In this document: piece by piece, positions 16,453 through 25,197 of the stretch
Layout of the letters: the number at the start of each line of letters is the position of its first letter
Position numbering within the stretch: position 1 is the first letter of the stretch
NCBI RefSeq assembly: GCF_003987175.1
Contig: NZ_PIPM01000002.1
Span: 248,001 to 312,000, forward strand
Length of the DNA: 64,000 bases
Source: Aliidiomarina sanyensis
GTDB taxonomy: Bacteria > Pseudomonadota > Gammaproteobacteria > Enterobacterales > Alteromonadaceae
Direction of reading: 5' to 3'
Program-made: the position numbers and the translations under genes
The notes under the pieces: model-generated
The model's input: only the letters and a program-made list of their open reading frames with translations
Told to the model about the DNA's origin: nothing
Database searches by the model: none

Positions 16453-17787
16453 ATGATTCAAGGTAATCAAATTCATGCCCTGCTACAAAGCTCCGGAACG
16501 CATGGAGTCAATGAAGGGACGCGCACCTCCACATGGTCCGGAGACGCTCCTGTTTCCGGGTTTCAGGCATTTCTCGCCGCGCATGCGGATCACCTCGCGA
16601 CGGAGACGCCTGTTGAGCCTGGGAAAGGCATGGTTGCGTTCACCCCGCAACAAGTTCTGCTGCACGAAGGCACGGTTGCTCGCTACACGCGAGATGCAAA
16701 TCCAGAAACTCAACCGGTGATTGACCCGACACAACCGAATGCGCACCCGCTTCCGGTTGTCGCGATGAATCCATTGAACGTCTCAAATGAACCGCGTGCA
16801 GAGTTTAACGGCGAGTCAGGAATGCGCGCCGGCGCCGCAGAGGAAGATACGTTGGCACTTGCTGCAACGCTCGAGCGCATTGCCATGGCTCAAGCGCTAG
16901 CGCAGCAAAATCAGGCGACTCCGCAGCAACAGACCACCAACGTCAGCATAGACGTGAGCTCCGCAAATCTGTTCAGCGCAGGCACGGTTGAAAGTCAAAT
17001 CTCAGGTGCCGTCAGTCGAGCCCTAACCCAAGGGCAACCCCAGACGCACCAAATGACCGATGCCATGTTAGTCCAACCAGATTCCAATGCTCGACTCAGT
17101 ACCGAAGCGGCACGGCAGTTAGCGCACATGCCGCAGGTCGTCGGACAAAATGCTGCAGGCCAACAACCGTTGCCGGCAATGAAGGACATCGCAAGCTCGT
17201 TGCCAACGGGACAAGCGAACGCACTAGGTTTCACCGTGGCAGCACCGAACGATGCCCAAGTGCAAGCGACTCTCCACGGTGGTCCCCAAGCTCAACCGAG
17301 TGTTCCTGAGCAAATTAATCTCCAAGGAATGTCCACCGCTCAGGGGCAGCCTGTCGCTGCAAGCTCTGCTACGCTCTCGGCACCGTTGGCGTCCGCCGGC
17401 TGGCAACAGCAATTGGGCCAACAGGTTCTGAATATGCACATGACGCAAGACCACATGGTCCGTTTGCGACTCCATCCCGCGGAACTGGGCCCCTTAATGA
17501 TCAGTATGAAAGTCGATGAACAAGCCGCAAGCATGCAATTTAGTTCACAGAATCCGAACGTGCGGGCTGCCGTTGAGCAAGCGCTACCGCAACTCCGGGA
17601 ATTACTTGCAGAACAGGGGATTACCCTGGGTGACACGGATGTTCGCGATCAAAATTCACAAGAAAATACCCGAGAATTCACTGAATTTTCCGATCAAGTG
17701 GCCGATAACCCCTCTCAGGAGAATATGCGAGAGCCTGAATCGGTCGAAATTCCTCTGCGCAACGGTCAGATTGACCTCTACGCTTAA
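16453..17787 (+). CDS. fliK: Flagellar hook-length control protein FliK
   Basis: FliK is the exported molecular ruler that triggers the switch of FlhB specificity when the hook is complete. In the 444 residues a long alanine/glutamine/proline-rich N-terminal ruler (1-330) is followed by a C-terminal domain. That domain contains WQQQLGQQVLNMHMTQDHMVRLRLHPAELG PLMISMKVD in two blocks and VRAAVEQALPQLRELLAEQGI, the diagnostic Flg_hook domain. The start has GGGAGCG upstream. It is the canonical fliK by position in the fliF operon; a second FliK-like gene lies at 2261-3238. Confidence 0.94.
   Translation: MIQGNQIHALLQSSGTHGVNEGTRTSTWSGDAPVSGFQAFLAAHADHLATETPVEPGKGMVAFTPQQVLLHEGTVARYTRDANPETQPVIDPTQPNAHPLPVVAMNPLNVSNEPRAEFNGESGMRAGAAEEDTLALAATLERIAMAQALAQQNQATPQQQTTNVSIDVSSANLFSAGTVESQISGAVSRALTQGQPQTHQMTDAMLVQPDSNARLSTEAARQLAHMPQVVGQNAAGQQPLPAMKDIASSLPTGQANALGFTVAAPNDAQVQATLHGGPQAQPSVPEQINLQGMSTAQGQPVAASSATLSAPLASAGWQQQLGQQVLNMHMTQDHMVRLRLHPAELGPLMISMKVDEQAASMQFSSQNPNVRAAVEQALPQLRELLAEQGITLGDTDVRDQNSQENTREFTEFSDQVADNPSQENMREPESVEIPLRNGQIDLYA
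17682..17708 (+). promoter_or_regulatory. Possible internal sigma-28 promoter within fliK, ahead of fliL
   Basis: TGAATTTT (17682-17689), 11 bases, then a perfect GCCGATAA (17701-17708). The -35 matches 6 of 8 positions. It lies within coding sequence near the end of fliK, 173 bases before fliL, so it may be a chance match. Confidence 0.35.
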
Positions 17788-17796
17788 TTCGCTGAG

Positions 17797-17821
17797 ATAA
17801 CGCCTATTGACGCGTTATTTT
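17797..17821 (+). terminator. Hairpin between fliK and fliL (weak terminator or processing site)
   Basis: ATAACGC (17797-17803) and GCGTTAT (17812-17818) form a 7-bp stem with an 8-base loop, followed by a short T-run. It stands in the only gap over 90 bases inside the fliF-fliR operon and may partially separate fliF-K from fliL-R. Confidence 0.4.
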
Positions 17822-17880
17822 GACGATTCGGGAATGAGATTAATCGGCATAATACAAGTTGAATGTGAACAGGTGACACT

Positions 17881-18375
17881 ATGGCAAAACCCCAAGCCCA
17901 AAACAAAGACTCGGGTCAAAACAAGATGATGAACGTCCTCATTGCGCTCGTGGCATTGATGGTCCTTGCGACAGCAGCAAACACGTATTTGCTGATGGAT
18001 ACTCGGAATATGACGTTCGCTGCGCTCAACGGTCAAAATCCAACTGAGCAGCGGCGTGAGCCTGTATTTGTAAAAATCGATCCGTTCACAGTGAATTTAC
18101 GCAGCGATCAATTTGGCCCGCGCCTGCTCTACACCGGGATGACGCTCGAAGTGCAAGAAGGTGTGACGCGAACCATTCTGATGAACAATATGCCGCAAGT
18201 TCGAAGCCGACTTTTAGTGCTTTTGTCAGGGCAAGATGCGGAACTGATCAGCACACCTGATGGCAAGGTCGCGCTCTCGGAATCCATCAAAGCACGGCTT
18301 TCGGAACCCTACGGAGATTCGACTCAAGAGTTGGAGATCTTCGACGTGCTATTCACTGAATTTATTGTGCAGTAA
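17881..18375 (+). CDS. fliL: Flagellar basal body-associated protein FliL
   Basis: FliL is a single-pass inner-membrane protein that surrounds the stator and supports its function. The 164 residues have a short cytoplasmic N-terminus, one membrane segment at about 18-40 (VLIALVALMVLATAANTYLL) and a periplasmic domain with FVKIDPFTVNLRSDQ and a C-terminal VLFTEFIVQ, the FliL signature. It has AGGTGACA before the ATG. It follows fliK after a 93-base gap with a hairpin. Confidence 0.95.
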   Translation: MAKPQAQNKDSGQNKMMNVLIALVALMVLATAANTYLLMDTRNMTFAALNGQNPTEQRREPVFVKIDPFTVNLRSDQFGPRLLYTGMTLEVQEGVTRTILMNNMPQVRSRLLVLLSGQDAELISTPDGKVALSESIKARLSEPYGDSTQELEIFDVLFTEFIVQ

Positions 18376-18406
18376 TTGGGCTTTGCCCAAGGGATACTAT
18401 TGATAT

Positions 18407-19498
18407 ATGGCCGGTGACAAACCACTTTCACAACACGATATCGATGCGCTGCTTGGTGCCGTATCGAAGCCGAAGGGCGAACCGCAAGGGGATGCTAAAA
18501 CATCTTCGAGAGCGGTCCGCCAAGGTGGCGTCAAACAACGTGACGTGGAAGCACGCCCATTTGACCCGGGCTCGCAGCATCGCGTTGTGCGTGAACGCTT
18601 GCACACCTTGGAAGTCATCAATGAACGATTTGCTCGTCAGTTCCGGATGAACCTATTCAATCTGTTACGGCGGAGTGCCGACATCTCTGTGGACTCAGTT
18701 CGTTACCAGCGGTTCCAAGATTTTTCTGACAATCTACCTGCACCAACCAATATCAACATCATCTCGATGAAGCCACTGCGCGGAACCGCCCTCGTGGTCT
18801 TCCCGCAAAACATGGTTTCCATGATTGTTGAGAACCTATTTGGGGGTGATGGGCGCTTCATGACCCGCAATGAGTCGCGGGAATTCACCGGCACCGAACA
18901 GCGCATTATCAATCGGGTCCTCAATCTCGCCCTGGACGCCTATCAAGAAGCATGGCGTGCCGTTTATCCGCTCAAGATGAGCTTTATTCGGTCGGAGATG
19001 CAACCCAAGTTTGCCAGTATTACGAGTTCACCGAGTGAAATCGTGGTCACGACAAACTTTCACTTAGAAGTCGGCAGCCTTGATGCGAATTTTCAGATAT
19101 GTATGCCGTACTCCATGATTGAGCCACTTCGGGATCGCCTCACCAATGTCCGCGCTGATGCGTCGAGCGCTTCGGATAATGCATGGCGGCAGCGCATTTC
19201 GAGCGAACTGCAATCATCCCACGTGGAACTCGTGACCCAATTTTTAGACATTCCAGTGCGCCTGCCGCAAGTGCTAGCCCTTAAAGTCGGTGACGTTCTT
19301 CCCGTCGAGCTCCCCAAAACAGTCACAGCAACCGTCAGTGGTATGCCTGTGTTGGAGTGTGAATACGGTTCTTTGAATGACCATCGCGCCTTGCGCGTCA
19401 TTCGTATTTTGGAAAATCACGCGAATCCGGTTTCTTCACATACGCTGCCCGAAGTGCTCGATGACGATGAAACCCTGAAGGAGTCTGATCATGACTGA
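18407..19498 (+). CDS. fliM: Flagellar motor switch protein FliM
   Basis: FliM is the C-ring subunit that receives CheY-P and sets rotation direction. The 363 residues start with the CheY-binding peptide LSQHDIDALLGAV, followed by a CheC-like middle domain with the GGDGRF motif and a C-terminal SpoA domain with LPQVLALKVGDVLPVEL. There is an unusual polar linker at about 20-50. The presence of the CheY-binding peptide implies a chemotaxis system elsewhere in the genome. It overlaps fliN by 8 bases. Confidence 0.97.
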   Translation: MAGDKPLSQHDIDALLGAVSKPKGEPQGDAKTSSRAVRQGGVKQRDVEARPFDPGSQHRVVRERLHTLEVINERFARQFRMNLFNLLRRSADISVDSVRYQRFQDFSDNLPAPTNINIISMKPLRGTALVVFPQNMVSMIVENLFGGDGRFMTRNESREFTGTEQRIINRVLNLALDAYQEAWRAVYPLKMSFIRSEMQPKFASITSSPSEIVVTTNFHLEVGSLDANFQICMPYSMIEPLRDRLTNVRADASSASDNAWRQRISSELQSSHVELVTQFLDIPVRLPQVLALKVGDVLPVELPKTVTATVSGMPVLECEYGSLNDHRALRVIRILENHANPVSSHTLPEVLDDDETLKESDHD

Positions 19499-19925
19499 TC
19501 CTAAAAAACCAACCGAAGATCAACAGCCGGATTCGGCGGACTCCGCTGATCCGTGGGCTGATGCGTTAAATGAAGACCAAAACGCGGCAAGCTCAAGCGA
19601 TGCAAAGTCCGCTGGGGAGCAAGTCTTTAAACCCCTTGAGCGGTCTCCTCAACAGGGTGCAGCGAACGACCTAGATATCATTATGGATATCCCGGTCAAG
19701 TTGAGTGTCGAGCTTGGTCGCACGCGGGTTACCATTAAGCAACTCCTCGAGCTTGCACAAGGCTCAGTCGTTGAACTTGATGGCCTCGCAGGTGAACCCA
19801 TGGATATTCTAATCAATGGCTATTTGATTGCCCAAGGGGAGGTCGTCGTGCTCGACGACAAATACGGTATACGGATTACCGAAATCGTCACGCCAGCAGA
19901 GCGAGTTCAGAAACTCAACCGGTAA
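19491..19925 (+). CDS. fliN: Flagellar motor switch protein FliN
   Basis: FliN is the SpoA-domain protein at the base of the C-ring, also docking FliH. The 144 residues consist of an acidic, disordered N-terminal region (1-55) and the conserved domain DIPVKLSVELGRTRVTIKQLL, GEPMDILINGYLIAQGEVVV and YGIRITEIV. It overlaps the fliM end. Confidence 0.97.
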   Translation: MTDPKKPTEDQQPDSADSADPWADALNEDQNAASSSDAKSAGEQVFKPLERSPQQGAANDLDIIMDIPVKLSVELGRTRVTIKQLLELAQGSVVELDGLAGEPMDILINGYLIAQGEVVVLDDKYGIRITEIVTPAERVQKLNR

Positions 19926-19933
19926 ACCAGCTC

Positions 19934-20338
19934 ATGACCAGCAGTGCCTCACAAACCAGTGTCGAAACCATCAATAGCCTTGCCCTTCTGGGGAAGGTTT
20001 CTGTGGTTTTAATTATCACCATTGGTGTCATCTTGGTGTGTGCGTGGATGTTTCGTCGGCTGAGCGCTGGCTACGGTAATCAACAACAGATCCCGATGCG
20101 TGTGCTAAGCGTCCTCAATGTCGGGCCGAAAGAAAAAGTCGTCGTTGTTCAGGTCGAGGATCAGCGACTTGTCTTAGGGGTTGCACCGGGAAGTGTCACC
20201 GCTTTGTCGGAGCTTGAACCCGCGGATAATGTCCCAAGTGCACCTGCATCCCATGGAACCATTTCCAGCCCATTCGCACGGCTGCTCAAAGGCCGATTTA
20301 CTGCCAGTTCCGAAGCATCATCGGAGCGCAACACATGA
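19934..20338 (+). CDS. fliO: Flagellar biosynthesis protein FliO
   Basis: FliO is a small membrane protein that helps assemble the FliP ring of the export gate. The 134 residues have one membrane segment at about 17-37 and a cytoplasmic domain with [29 protein letters not shown] in two blocks, the FliO hallmark. Position between fliN and fliP confirms it; its end overlaps fliP by 4 bases. Confidence 0.92.
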   Translation: MTSSASQTSVETINSLALLGKVSVVLIITIGVILVCAWMFRRLSAGYGNQQQIPMRVLSVLNVGPKEKVVVVQVEDQRLVLGVAPGSVTALSELEPADNVPSAPASHGTISSPFARLLKGRFTASSEASSERNT

Positions 20339-21078
20339 AAGTAGTGGTCGGCATTCTTCTGGTTCTAGTCACAGTACTCGCTCCGTTTGAGCTCCTGGCC
20401 CAAGAACTCCCAGCCATTCAGAGTCAAACCCTAGCGGACGGGTCCCAGCAATGGTCTGTGCCACTGCAAACGCTGTTGTTGTTGAGCAGCATGGCGTTCT
20501 TGCCCGCTGCATTGCTAATGATGACCTGTTTTGCACGAATTATTATTGTGCTCGGTCTCCTGCGGACAGCCATGGGAACACAGTCGGCGCCGCCCAATCA
20601 GGTGTTACTTGGGCTCTCGTTGTTCTTAACGTTCTTTATTATGTCACCAGTGCTGAGCCAAATTTATGAAGTGGCTTGGGTTCCACTTACCGAAGACGCG
20701 ATCACTTTTGAAGAGTTTATTACCCTCGCTGCCCAACCCCTGCGCGAATTTATGTTGGCACAGACACGACAGGATGATCTTGCCCTCTTTGTGCGGCTCG
20801 CCGATGTCGGGCCGCTTGATGGTCCTGAAGATATTCCCATGCATGTGCTCATTCCTTCGTTTGTGACGAGCGAACTGAAGACAGCATTCCAGATTGGCTT
20901 CACGATTTTCATTCCATTCCTCATCATCGATCTGGTGGTCGCGAGTATCCTGATGTCTTTGGGCATGATGATGGTTCCTCCTGCAACGATTTCGTTGCCC
21001 TTTAAGCTTATGTTATTCGTGCTGGTCGATGGGTGGCAGCTCCTCATCGGCTCATTGGCACAAAGCTTCTTTATTTAG
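20335..21078 (+). CDS. fliP: Flagellar export gate protein FliP
   Basis: FliP forms the core pentamer of the flagellar type III export gate in the MS ring. The 247 residues include a cleavable signal peptide (about 1-22), four hydrophobic segments, and the family motifs [26 protein letters not shown] (in two parts), FLTFFIMSP, and [20 protein letters not shown] near the end. Length matches E. coli FliP (245). It is followed ten bases later by fliQ. Confidence 0.97.
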   Translation: MKVVVGILLVLVTVLAPFELLAQELPAIQSQTLADGSQQWSVPLQTLLLLSSMAFLPAALLMMTCFARIIIVLGLLRTAMGTQSAPPNQVLLGLSLFLTFFIMSPVLSQIYEVAWVPLTEDAITFEEFITLAAQPLREFMLAQTRQDDLALFVRLADVGPLDGPEDIPMHVLIPSFVTSELKTAFQIGFTIFIPFLIIDLVVASILMSLGMMMVPPATISLPFKLMLFVLVDGWQLLIGSLAQSFFI

Positions 21079-21088
21079 GAGGAAGGCG

Positions 21089-21358
21089 ATGTCACCAGAA
21101 CAAGTCATGACCATCGCTTATCAGGGTATGCGGGTTACCCTGTATCTTGCAGGACCGCTTCTCCTCACTGCGCTTTTAATTGGCTTGATCGTGAGTTTGT
21201 TTCAGGCCGCGACGCAGATTAACGAAATGACCCTATCATTCATTCCCAAAATTTTGGGTGTGGTTGTAATGTTGGTGGTGATCGGACCGTTTTTACTGCA
21301 ACTCATTATCGATTTCACGGTGGATTTGTTTACCAATATTCCGCTGATGTTGATGTAG
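21089..21358 (+). CDS. fliQ: Flagellar export gate protein FliQ
   Basis: FliQ wraps the FliP-FliR core of the export gate. The 89 residues are two membrane helices with the conserved PLLLTALLIGLIVSLFQAATQINEMTLSFIPKI region in the middle. The ATG at 21089 has a strong AGGAGGAAGG upstream; a longer reading would overlap fliP without a ribosome site. Confidence 0.97.
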   Translation: MSPEQVMTIAYQGMRVTLYLAGPLLLTALLIGLIVSLFQAATQINEMTLSFIPKILGVVVMLVVIGPFLLQLIIDFTVDLFTNIPLMLM

Positions 21359-21365
21359 GTGGCCT

Positions 21366-22160
21366 ATGCTTGAGGTCACCTTCGCGCAATTACAGATTTG
21401 GGTCGCAGGCTTCTTCTGGCCTTTTGTCCGTCTTACGAGTTTTATGTTGACCTCGCCTATCTTGGGTCACTCCGCGATTCCAAACCCCTTGAAGCTCGCT
21501 ATTGGTGGCGTTTTAGCGATCGTTATTGGCCCGATCCTACCGCCGATGCCTGATGTACCCATCTATTCCTGGGCTGGCTTCGGCATTATCGTTGAGCAAA
21601 TCCTGATTGGGGCATCCATTGGTTTAATCATGCAAGTGACGTTTGCAGTCGTGCAGGCAGCGGGCGAATTTATCGGTTTGCAAATGGGTTTGGCCTTCGC
21701 AACCTTTTTCTCACCAGATTCCGGTGCAAACACCATGATTCTCTCACGCATCCTGCATGTCTTCGCGATGATGATGTTTCTTGCCCTCAATGGGCATCTG
21801 ATGATGCTTGAGCTCCTTGCTTTTTCGTTTCAAGAGCTCCCTATTGGCGTGGTGGGTTTGAATTTTGGGGCTTTTGAGATGCTCGCGCGGTTTGGCAGCG
21901 TCGTATTTCTCTCGGGAATTCTTCTTGCGCTCCCGGTGTTTGGTGCGTTATTGATCATCAACCTGACCTTGGGAATCCTCAACCGTTCCGCACCGCAATT
22001 AACTGTGTTTTCAATCGGCTTCCCCATGTCACTTACCATGGGATTGTTCTTGTTGATGACGTTAACCACAAACTTAGGTAGCTATCTCCAACGACTATTT
22101 GCCAACTCGCTCGGCTTCGTGAGTGAATTCATTCAAGCGCTAGCCCCCCTTCCTCAATAA
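21366..22160 (+). CDS. fliR: Flagellar export gate protein FliR
   Basis: FliR is the single-copy subunit of the export gate. The 264 residues contain six hydrophobic segments and family motifs (RLTSFMLTSPILG, GEFIGLQMGLAFATFFSP, LNRSAPQLTVFSIGFP). It is the last gene of the operon and is followed by a strong bidirectional terminator. flhB, which often follows fliR, is not here. Confidence 0.97.
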   Translation: MLEVTFAQLQIWVAGFFWPFVRLTSFMLTSPILGHSAIPNPLKLAIGGVLAIVIGPILPPMPDVPIYSWAGFGIIVEQILIGASIGLIMQVTFAVVQAAGEFIGLQMGLAFATFFSPDSGANTMILSRILHVFAMMMFLALNGHLMMLELLAFSFQELPIGVVGLNFGAFEMLARFGSVVFLSGILLALPVFGALLIINLTLGILNRSAPQLTVFSIGFPMSLTMGLFLLMTLTTNLGSYLQRLFANSLGFVSEFIQALAPLPQ

Positions 22161-22187
22161 CCTCGGCTCCGGTTTACGAAGGGCTAT

Positions 22188-22216
22188 AAAAAACGCCGGA
22201 TGACCCGGCGTTTTTT
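22188..22216. terminator. Bidirectional terminator between fliR and flgL
   Basis: AAAAACGCCGG-ATGAC-CCGGCGTTTTTT forms a perfect GC-rich stem with an A-run before and a T-run after. It can end both the plus-strand fliF-fliR transcript and the minus-strand flgB-flgL transcript. Confidence 0.93.
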
Positions 22217-22231
22217 AGCTTTCATTCGGTG

Positions 22232-23185
22232 TTAGCGGAGATAATCAAACAATGACAAGCCCTTAATATCTACAAACGCCTTTTGTGCCGCCTGTAAGCC
22301 GACCATCCGCAAACTGTAATCAGCTGTTGCTTGAACGTAGTCCAAATCAACCAAGTCTGACATTTGCTGCTGATAGCCAAGCATCCGATTTCCCGCCACC
22401 AGATCCAGTGTGTCGAGCTCATTCAAACGCGCCCCTAACGAAGCCCGCTTGGTCACCATGTTATCCATTCCGTTGTCGAGCTCACGCAAAACGTCATTCA
22501 TGATTTGACGTTTCTGATCCGCAGGAATCGCACCTTCACCATCTTCAAGTGCCGCAATGGCCTTCTCAAATGTGCGGAAAATGCTGGTATTTAAGTCTGC
22601 TTCCGACGTTTCCCGCGGTTTACCGACCACCGACAAGAAAGCATCTTGTCCGGAGAGTCCAACTTTCATTAAACGGTCACCATCGACACGCTCTTCGCGC
22701 ACATCCGGACTTCCGGTGTAGACCACGTTGCCATCGGCATCTCGTTCAAATGGAGGACGTCCATCGGAGTAACCGCCAAAGGTAAAGCGACCACTCCCAT
22801 CGGTGCTGTTAGCCAAGCCAATCAGACCTTCGTACAAACCTCTCATTTCACTCGCGATCGACAGTCGGTCAATATCGCTCGACGTGTCACTCGATGCTTG
22901 AACCATCAACGTCTTCGCACGCGTTAGAATATCGTTTGTACTGTTTAAGATACTCTCCTGCTGCGCCAAACTATTTCGCACACTAACCCGCGCGGTTTTG
23001 AACTGCTCGGTGACCGCAATGGACTGACTTACGTCGACTGCCCGCGCGGCAGCCTGAGGATCGTCCGATGGATTGACAACCCGACGACCAGACGCAATTT
23101 GTTGACCAATCTTCATGAACTCAGCTTGCTGACGGTTCATTGACGTGACGTTTTGGTCGAAAATAGTCACTGTACTAATGCGCAT
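22232..23185 (-). CDS. flgL: Flagellar hook-filament junction protein FlgL (HAP3)
   Basis: FlgL, with FlgK, joins hook to filament. The 317 residues show flagellin-like ends: RISTVTIFDQNVTSMNRQQAEF and IASGRRVVNPSDDPQAAARA at the start, and the helical ending YSLRMVGLQAAQKAFVDIKGLSLFDYLR in two blocks. It is the last gene of the rod/hook operon, 20 bases after flgK. Confidence 0.95.
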   Translation of the reverse strand: MRISTVTIFDQNVTSMNRQQAEFMKIGQQIASGRRVVNPSDDPQAAARAVDVSQSIAVTEQFKTARVSVRNSLAQQESILNSTNDILTRAKTLMVQASSDTSSDIDRLSIASEMRGLYEGLIGLANSTDGSGRFTFGGYSDGRPPFERDADGNVVYTGSPDVREERVDGDRLMKVGLSGQDAFLSVVGKPRETSEADLNTSIFRTFEKAIAALEDGEGAIPADQKRQIMNDVLRELDNGMDNMVTKRASLGARLNELDTLDLVAGNRMLGYQQQMSDLVDLDYVQATADYSLRMVGLQAAQKAFVDIKGLSLFDYLR

Positions 23186-23205
23186 TGTTATTTACTCCTC
23201 AGCAC

Positions 23206-24816
23206 TTAGCGACGTAACGACAAGATCGTTTCGAGGATGGTCATCCCCGCTTCGATCACTTTCGCATTGGCTTGGTAAAACTGCTGAAACTTAATCAAAT
23301 TCGCAGCTTCTTCATCGAGATTGACTCCAGACTCAGACTGTTGCAGAGCTTTAAGCTGTTGCGTCAGCCCTTCTTGCGCAGCAAGATTTGCATTGACCAC
23401 CGCAGCGCGGTTACCCGAATCACTGATAATAGCGCCGTAAGCCTGTCCAAAGGTCGCGTTGTTGCCAACCAGGCGCATACTCTGCATGCCTTGCAATGCC
23501 AGTGCATTTCGGTTGTCGCCATCATCATCGCTCTGACCAGCGGCAATGTTGGAAATGTCGTTAATCTCAACTTGGAAGCCTTGCGCCCCTCGTTGCACTG
23601 GGTTTAACCGGAAACGGTCTCCTGCTTCTGGGGTACCGCTGATTGCAACCGTCATACCACCGAAATTCAGGGTGTTGGTGTCTGGGTCAAAACCGACATC
23701 CACCGGTTGGCCGTTGTCACGCCGCACCGCCGTGTATTCGGTGCCATTGAAAGAGACATCGTAGCCAGTGGCGAGCAACTCACGTGCATCGGTAATCTCG
23801 ATATTCATAAAACCGTCGCCGGCATTATTGGTATTCGAATAGCTCAAGGGATTACCTACCGAGAAGAAATCTTGCCCTGCTTGCCCAAGCAAGTCGGTCC
23901 CTTGGCGATGTTGCTCATTAAATGTCTGCGCCATGGTGATAGCGAGTTGGCCTAACTGCGCTTGGACTTTGTCCAGGCTTTCTCGACGAAATGCCATCAA
24001 CCCGCCAATGGTTCCGCTGCGGAATGTGGTTTCTGGTAACTCCCGGACATTGCCGGATGAGTCACGATAGGCAACGACAATACGCTCAGGATCCGCTGCA
24101 GAACCCACCGCTTCGAGCGTGAAAGTGCGATCGCCCGCAACTAAAGGTTGCCCATTTGCAATGGAGACGTTGTACGCACCCCCATCTTGAACATTCACTT
24201 TAATTTCAACGCTCTTACTTAGTTCCGCAATGAGGTTATCTCGCTGATTGAGCAGCGAGTTTGATGGTTTTCCGGTAATCGCGGTGGAGGTCGCAATTTC
24301 CTTATTGAGCGCGGCAATTTGTTCGGCCATATTATTGACCTTAGCCACTTCGGTCGTCAGCTGCCCGTTCACTGAGCGTTGCATGTCGTGCAAATAACCA
24401 TCAAATGAGCGGAACTGGGCGGAAAGACTCTGGGCATTGCCAAGAACACCCTCACGGGCTGCCGGCTCTGAAGGAGCCCCCGCGAGATCGCCCAACGAAC
24501 CAAAAAAGTTTTGAATCATGGGCGCAAGACCCGCATCAAGGTCCCCCAGCAAATTATCAATCTGATTGATTTGATTCTTGTAGGTGGTCAACGATGCCAA
24601 TGACCCACTTGAACTATTCAGTCGATCGGCAACAAACGCATTGAACTGGCGCTGAACGTCGGTAACTTGCACGCCACCACCGGTTCTCGACTCGCTCAGG
24701 AGCACAAGCTCACGGTTGTAGCCTGGCGTGTAGACGTTGGAAATATTATTACTGGTCGCATTCAAAGCGGTTTGCGCTGCACCTAAACCACTGACGCCAA
24801 TATTGAAAATAGTCAT
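23206..24816 (-). CDS. flgK: Flagellar hook-filament junction protein FlgK (HAP1)
   Basis: FlgK is the first junction protein added to the finished hook. The 536 residues have the N-terminal rod-type motif (GVSGLGAAQTALNATSNNISNVYTPGYNR in two parts) and the C-terminal SGVNLDEEAANLIKFQQFYQANAKVIEAG region. It can be transcribed both from flgB and from its own sigma-28 promoter at 24845-24871. Confidence 0.96.
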   Translation of the reverse strand: MTIFNIGVSGLGAAQTALNATSNNISNVYTPGYNRELVLLSESRTGGGVQVTDVQRQFNAFVADRLNSSSGSLASLTTYKNQINQIDNLLGDLDAGLAPMIQNFFGSLGDLAGAPSEPAAREGVLGNAQSLSAQFRSFDGYLHDMQRSVNGQLTTEVAKVNNMAEQIAALNKEIATSTAITGKPSNSLLNQRDNLIAELSKSVEIKVNVQDGGAYNVSIANGQPLVAGDRTFTLEAVGSAADPERIVVAYRDSSGNVRELPETTFRSGTIGGLMAFRRESLDKVQAQLGQLAITMAQTFNEQHRQGTDLLGQAGQDFFSVGNPLSYSNTNNAGDGFMNIEITDARELLATGYDVSFNGTEYTAVRRDNGQPVDVGFDPDTNTLNFGGMTVAISGTPEAGDRFRLNPVQRGAQGFQVEINDISNIAAGQSDDDGDNRNALALQGMQSMRLVGNNATFGQAYGAIISDSGNRAAVVNANLAAQEGLTQQLKALQQSESGVNLDEEAANLIKFQQFYQANAKVIEAGMTILETILSLRR

Positions 24817-24840
24817 TCGTCGTCCCTTTTTGTTGTCCTG

Positions 24841-25197
24841 TTACTTATCGGCAACGGGACGATTTTCTTGAGGGCTTACCGGTGAAATTGGCACCTGTTG
24901 CATTTGCCGCACCATTTGCTCTGCCAACCCTACACCCCGTGTCGCTAAATGGCGTGAAAGCTGCTCGTCATACATCGACATCATGGTGCGTTGTTGGTGG
25001 CTATCAAACAGTTCGGAATCACCCACCGCTTCGCGCATGCTTTTGAGCATCATATTCAAAAACAGCGCTTCGAATTCTTCTGCAGCTTGCCGCAATCCTT
25101 CGGTTTCGTTCCGGCGATTCTCTTGTCGAATTTGATTAAGCCCTTGCACATCCATGGCGAGACGGGCTTGCTGAAAATTTGCGATGCCATCTGCCAT
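24841..25197 (-). CDS. flgJ: Single-domain FlgJ (rod-capping protein without muramidase domain)
   Basis: FlgJ caps the growing rod in the periplasm. This copy has only 118 residues and contains just the N-terminal rod-binding domain (LRQAAEEFEALFLNMMLKSMREA, DEQLSRHLATRGVGLAEQMV). E. coli FlgJ has about 313 residues, with a C-terminal peptidoglycan hydrolase that opens the wall for the rod. Here the frame ends cleanly with a short proline-rich tail, followed by flgK, so the short form is genuine and not a frameshift. A separate hydrolase must supply that activity. It overlaps flgI by one base (TGATG). Confidence 0.94.
   Translation of the reverse strand: MADGIANFQQARLAMDVQGLNQIRQENRRNETEGLRQAAEEFEALFLNMMLKSMREAVGDSELFDSHQQRTMMSMYDEQLSRHLATRGVGLAEQMVRQMQQVPISPVSPQENRPVADK
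24845..24871 (-). promoter_or_regulatory. Probable sigma-28 promoter for flgKL
   Basis: On the minus strand a perfect GCCGATAA (24852-24845) overlaps the flgJ stop codon; 11 bases upstream stands TCAAGAAA (24871-24864), a partial match to the -35. Its placement about 30 bases before flgK agrees with the class III promoter known for flgKL in Salmonella. Confidence 0.55.
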
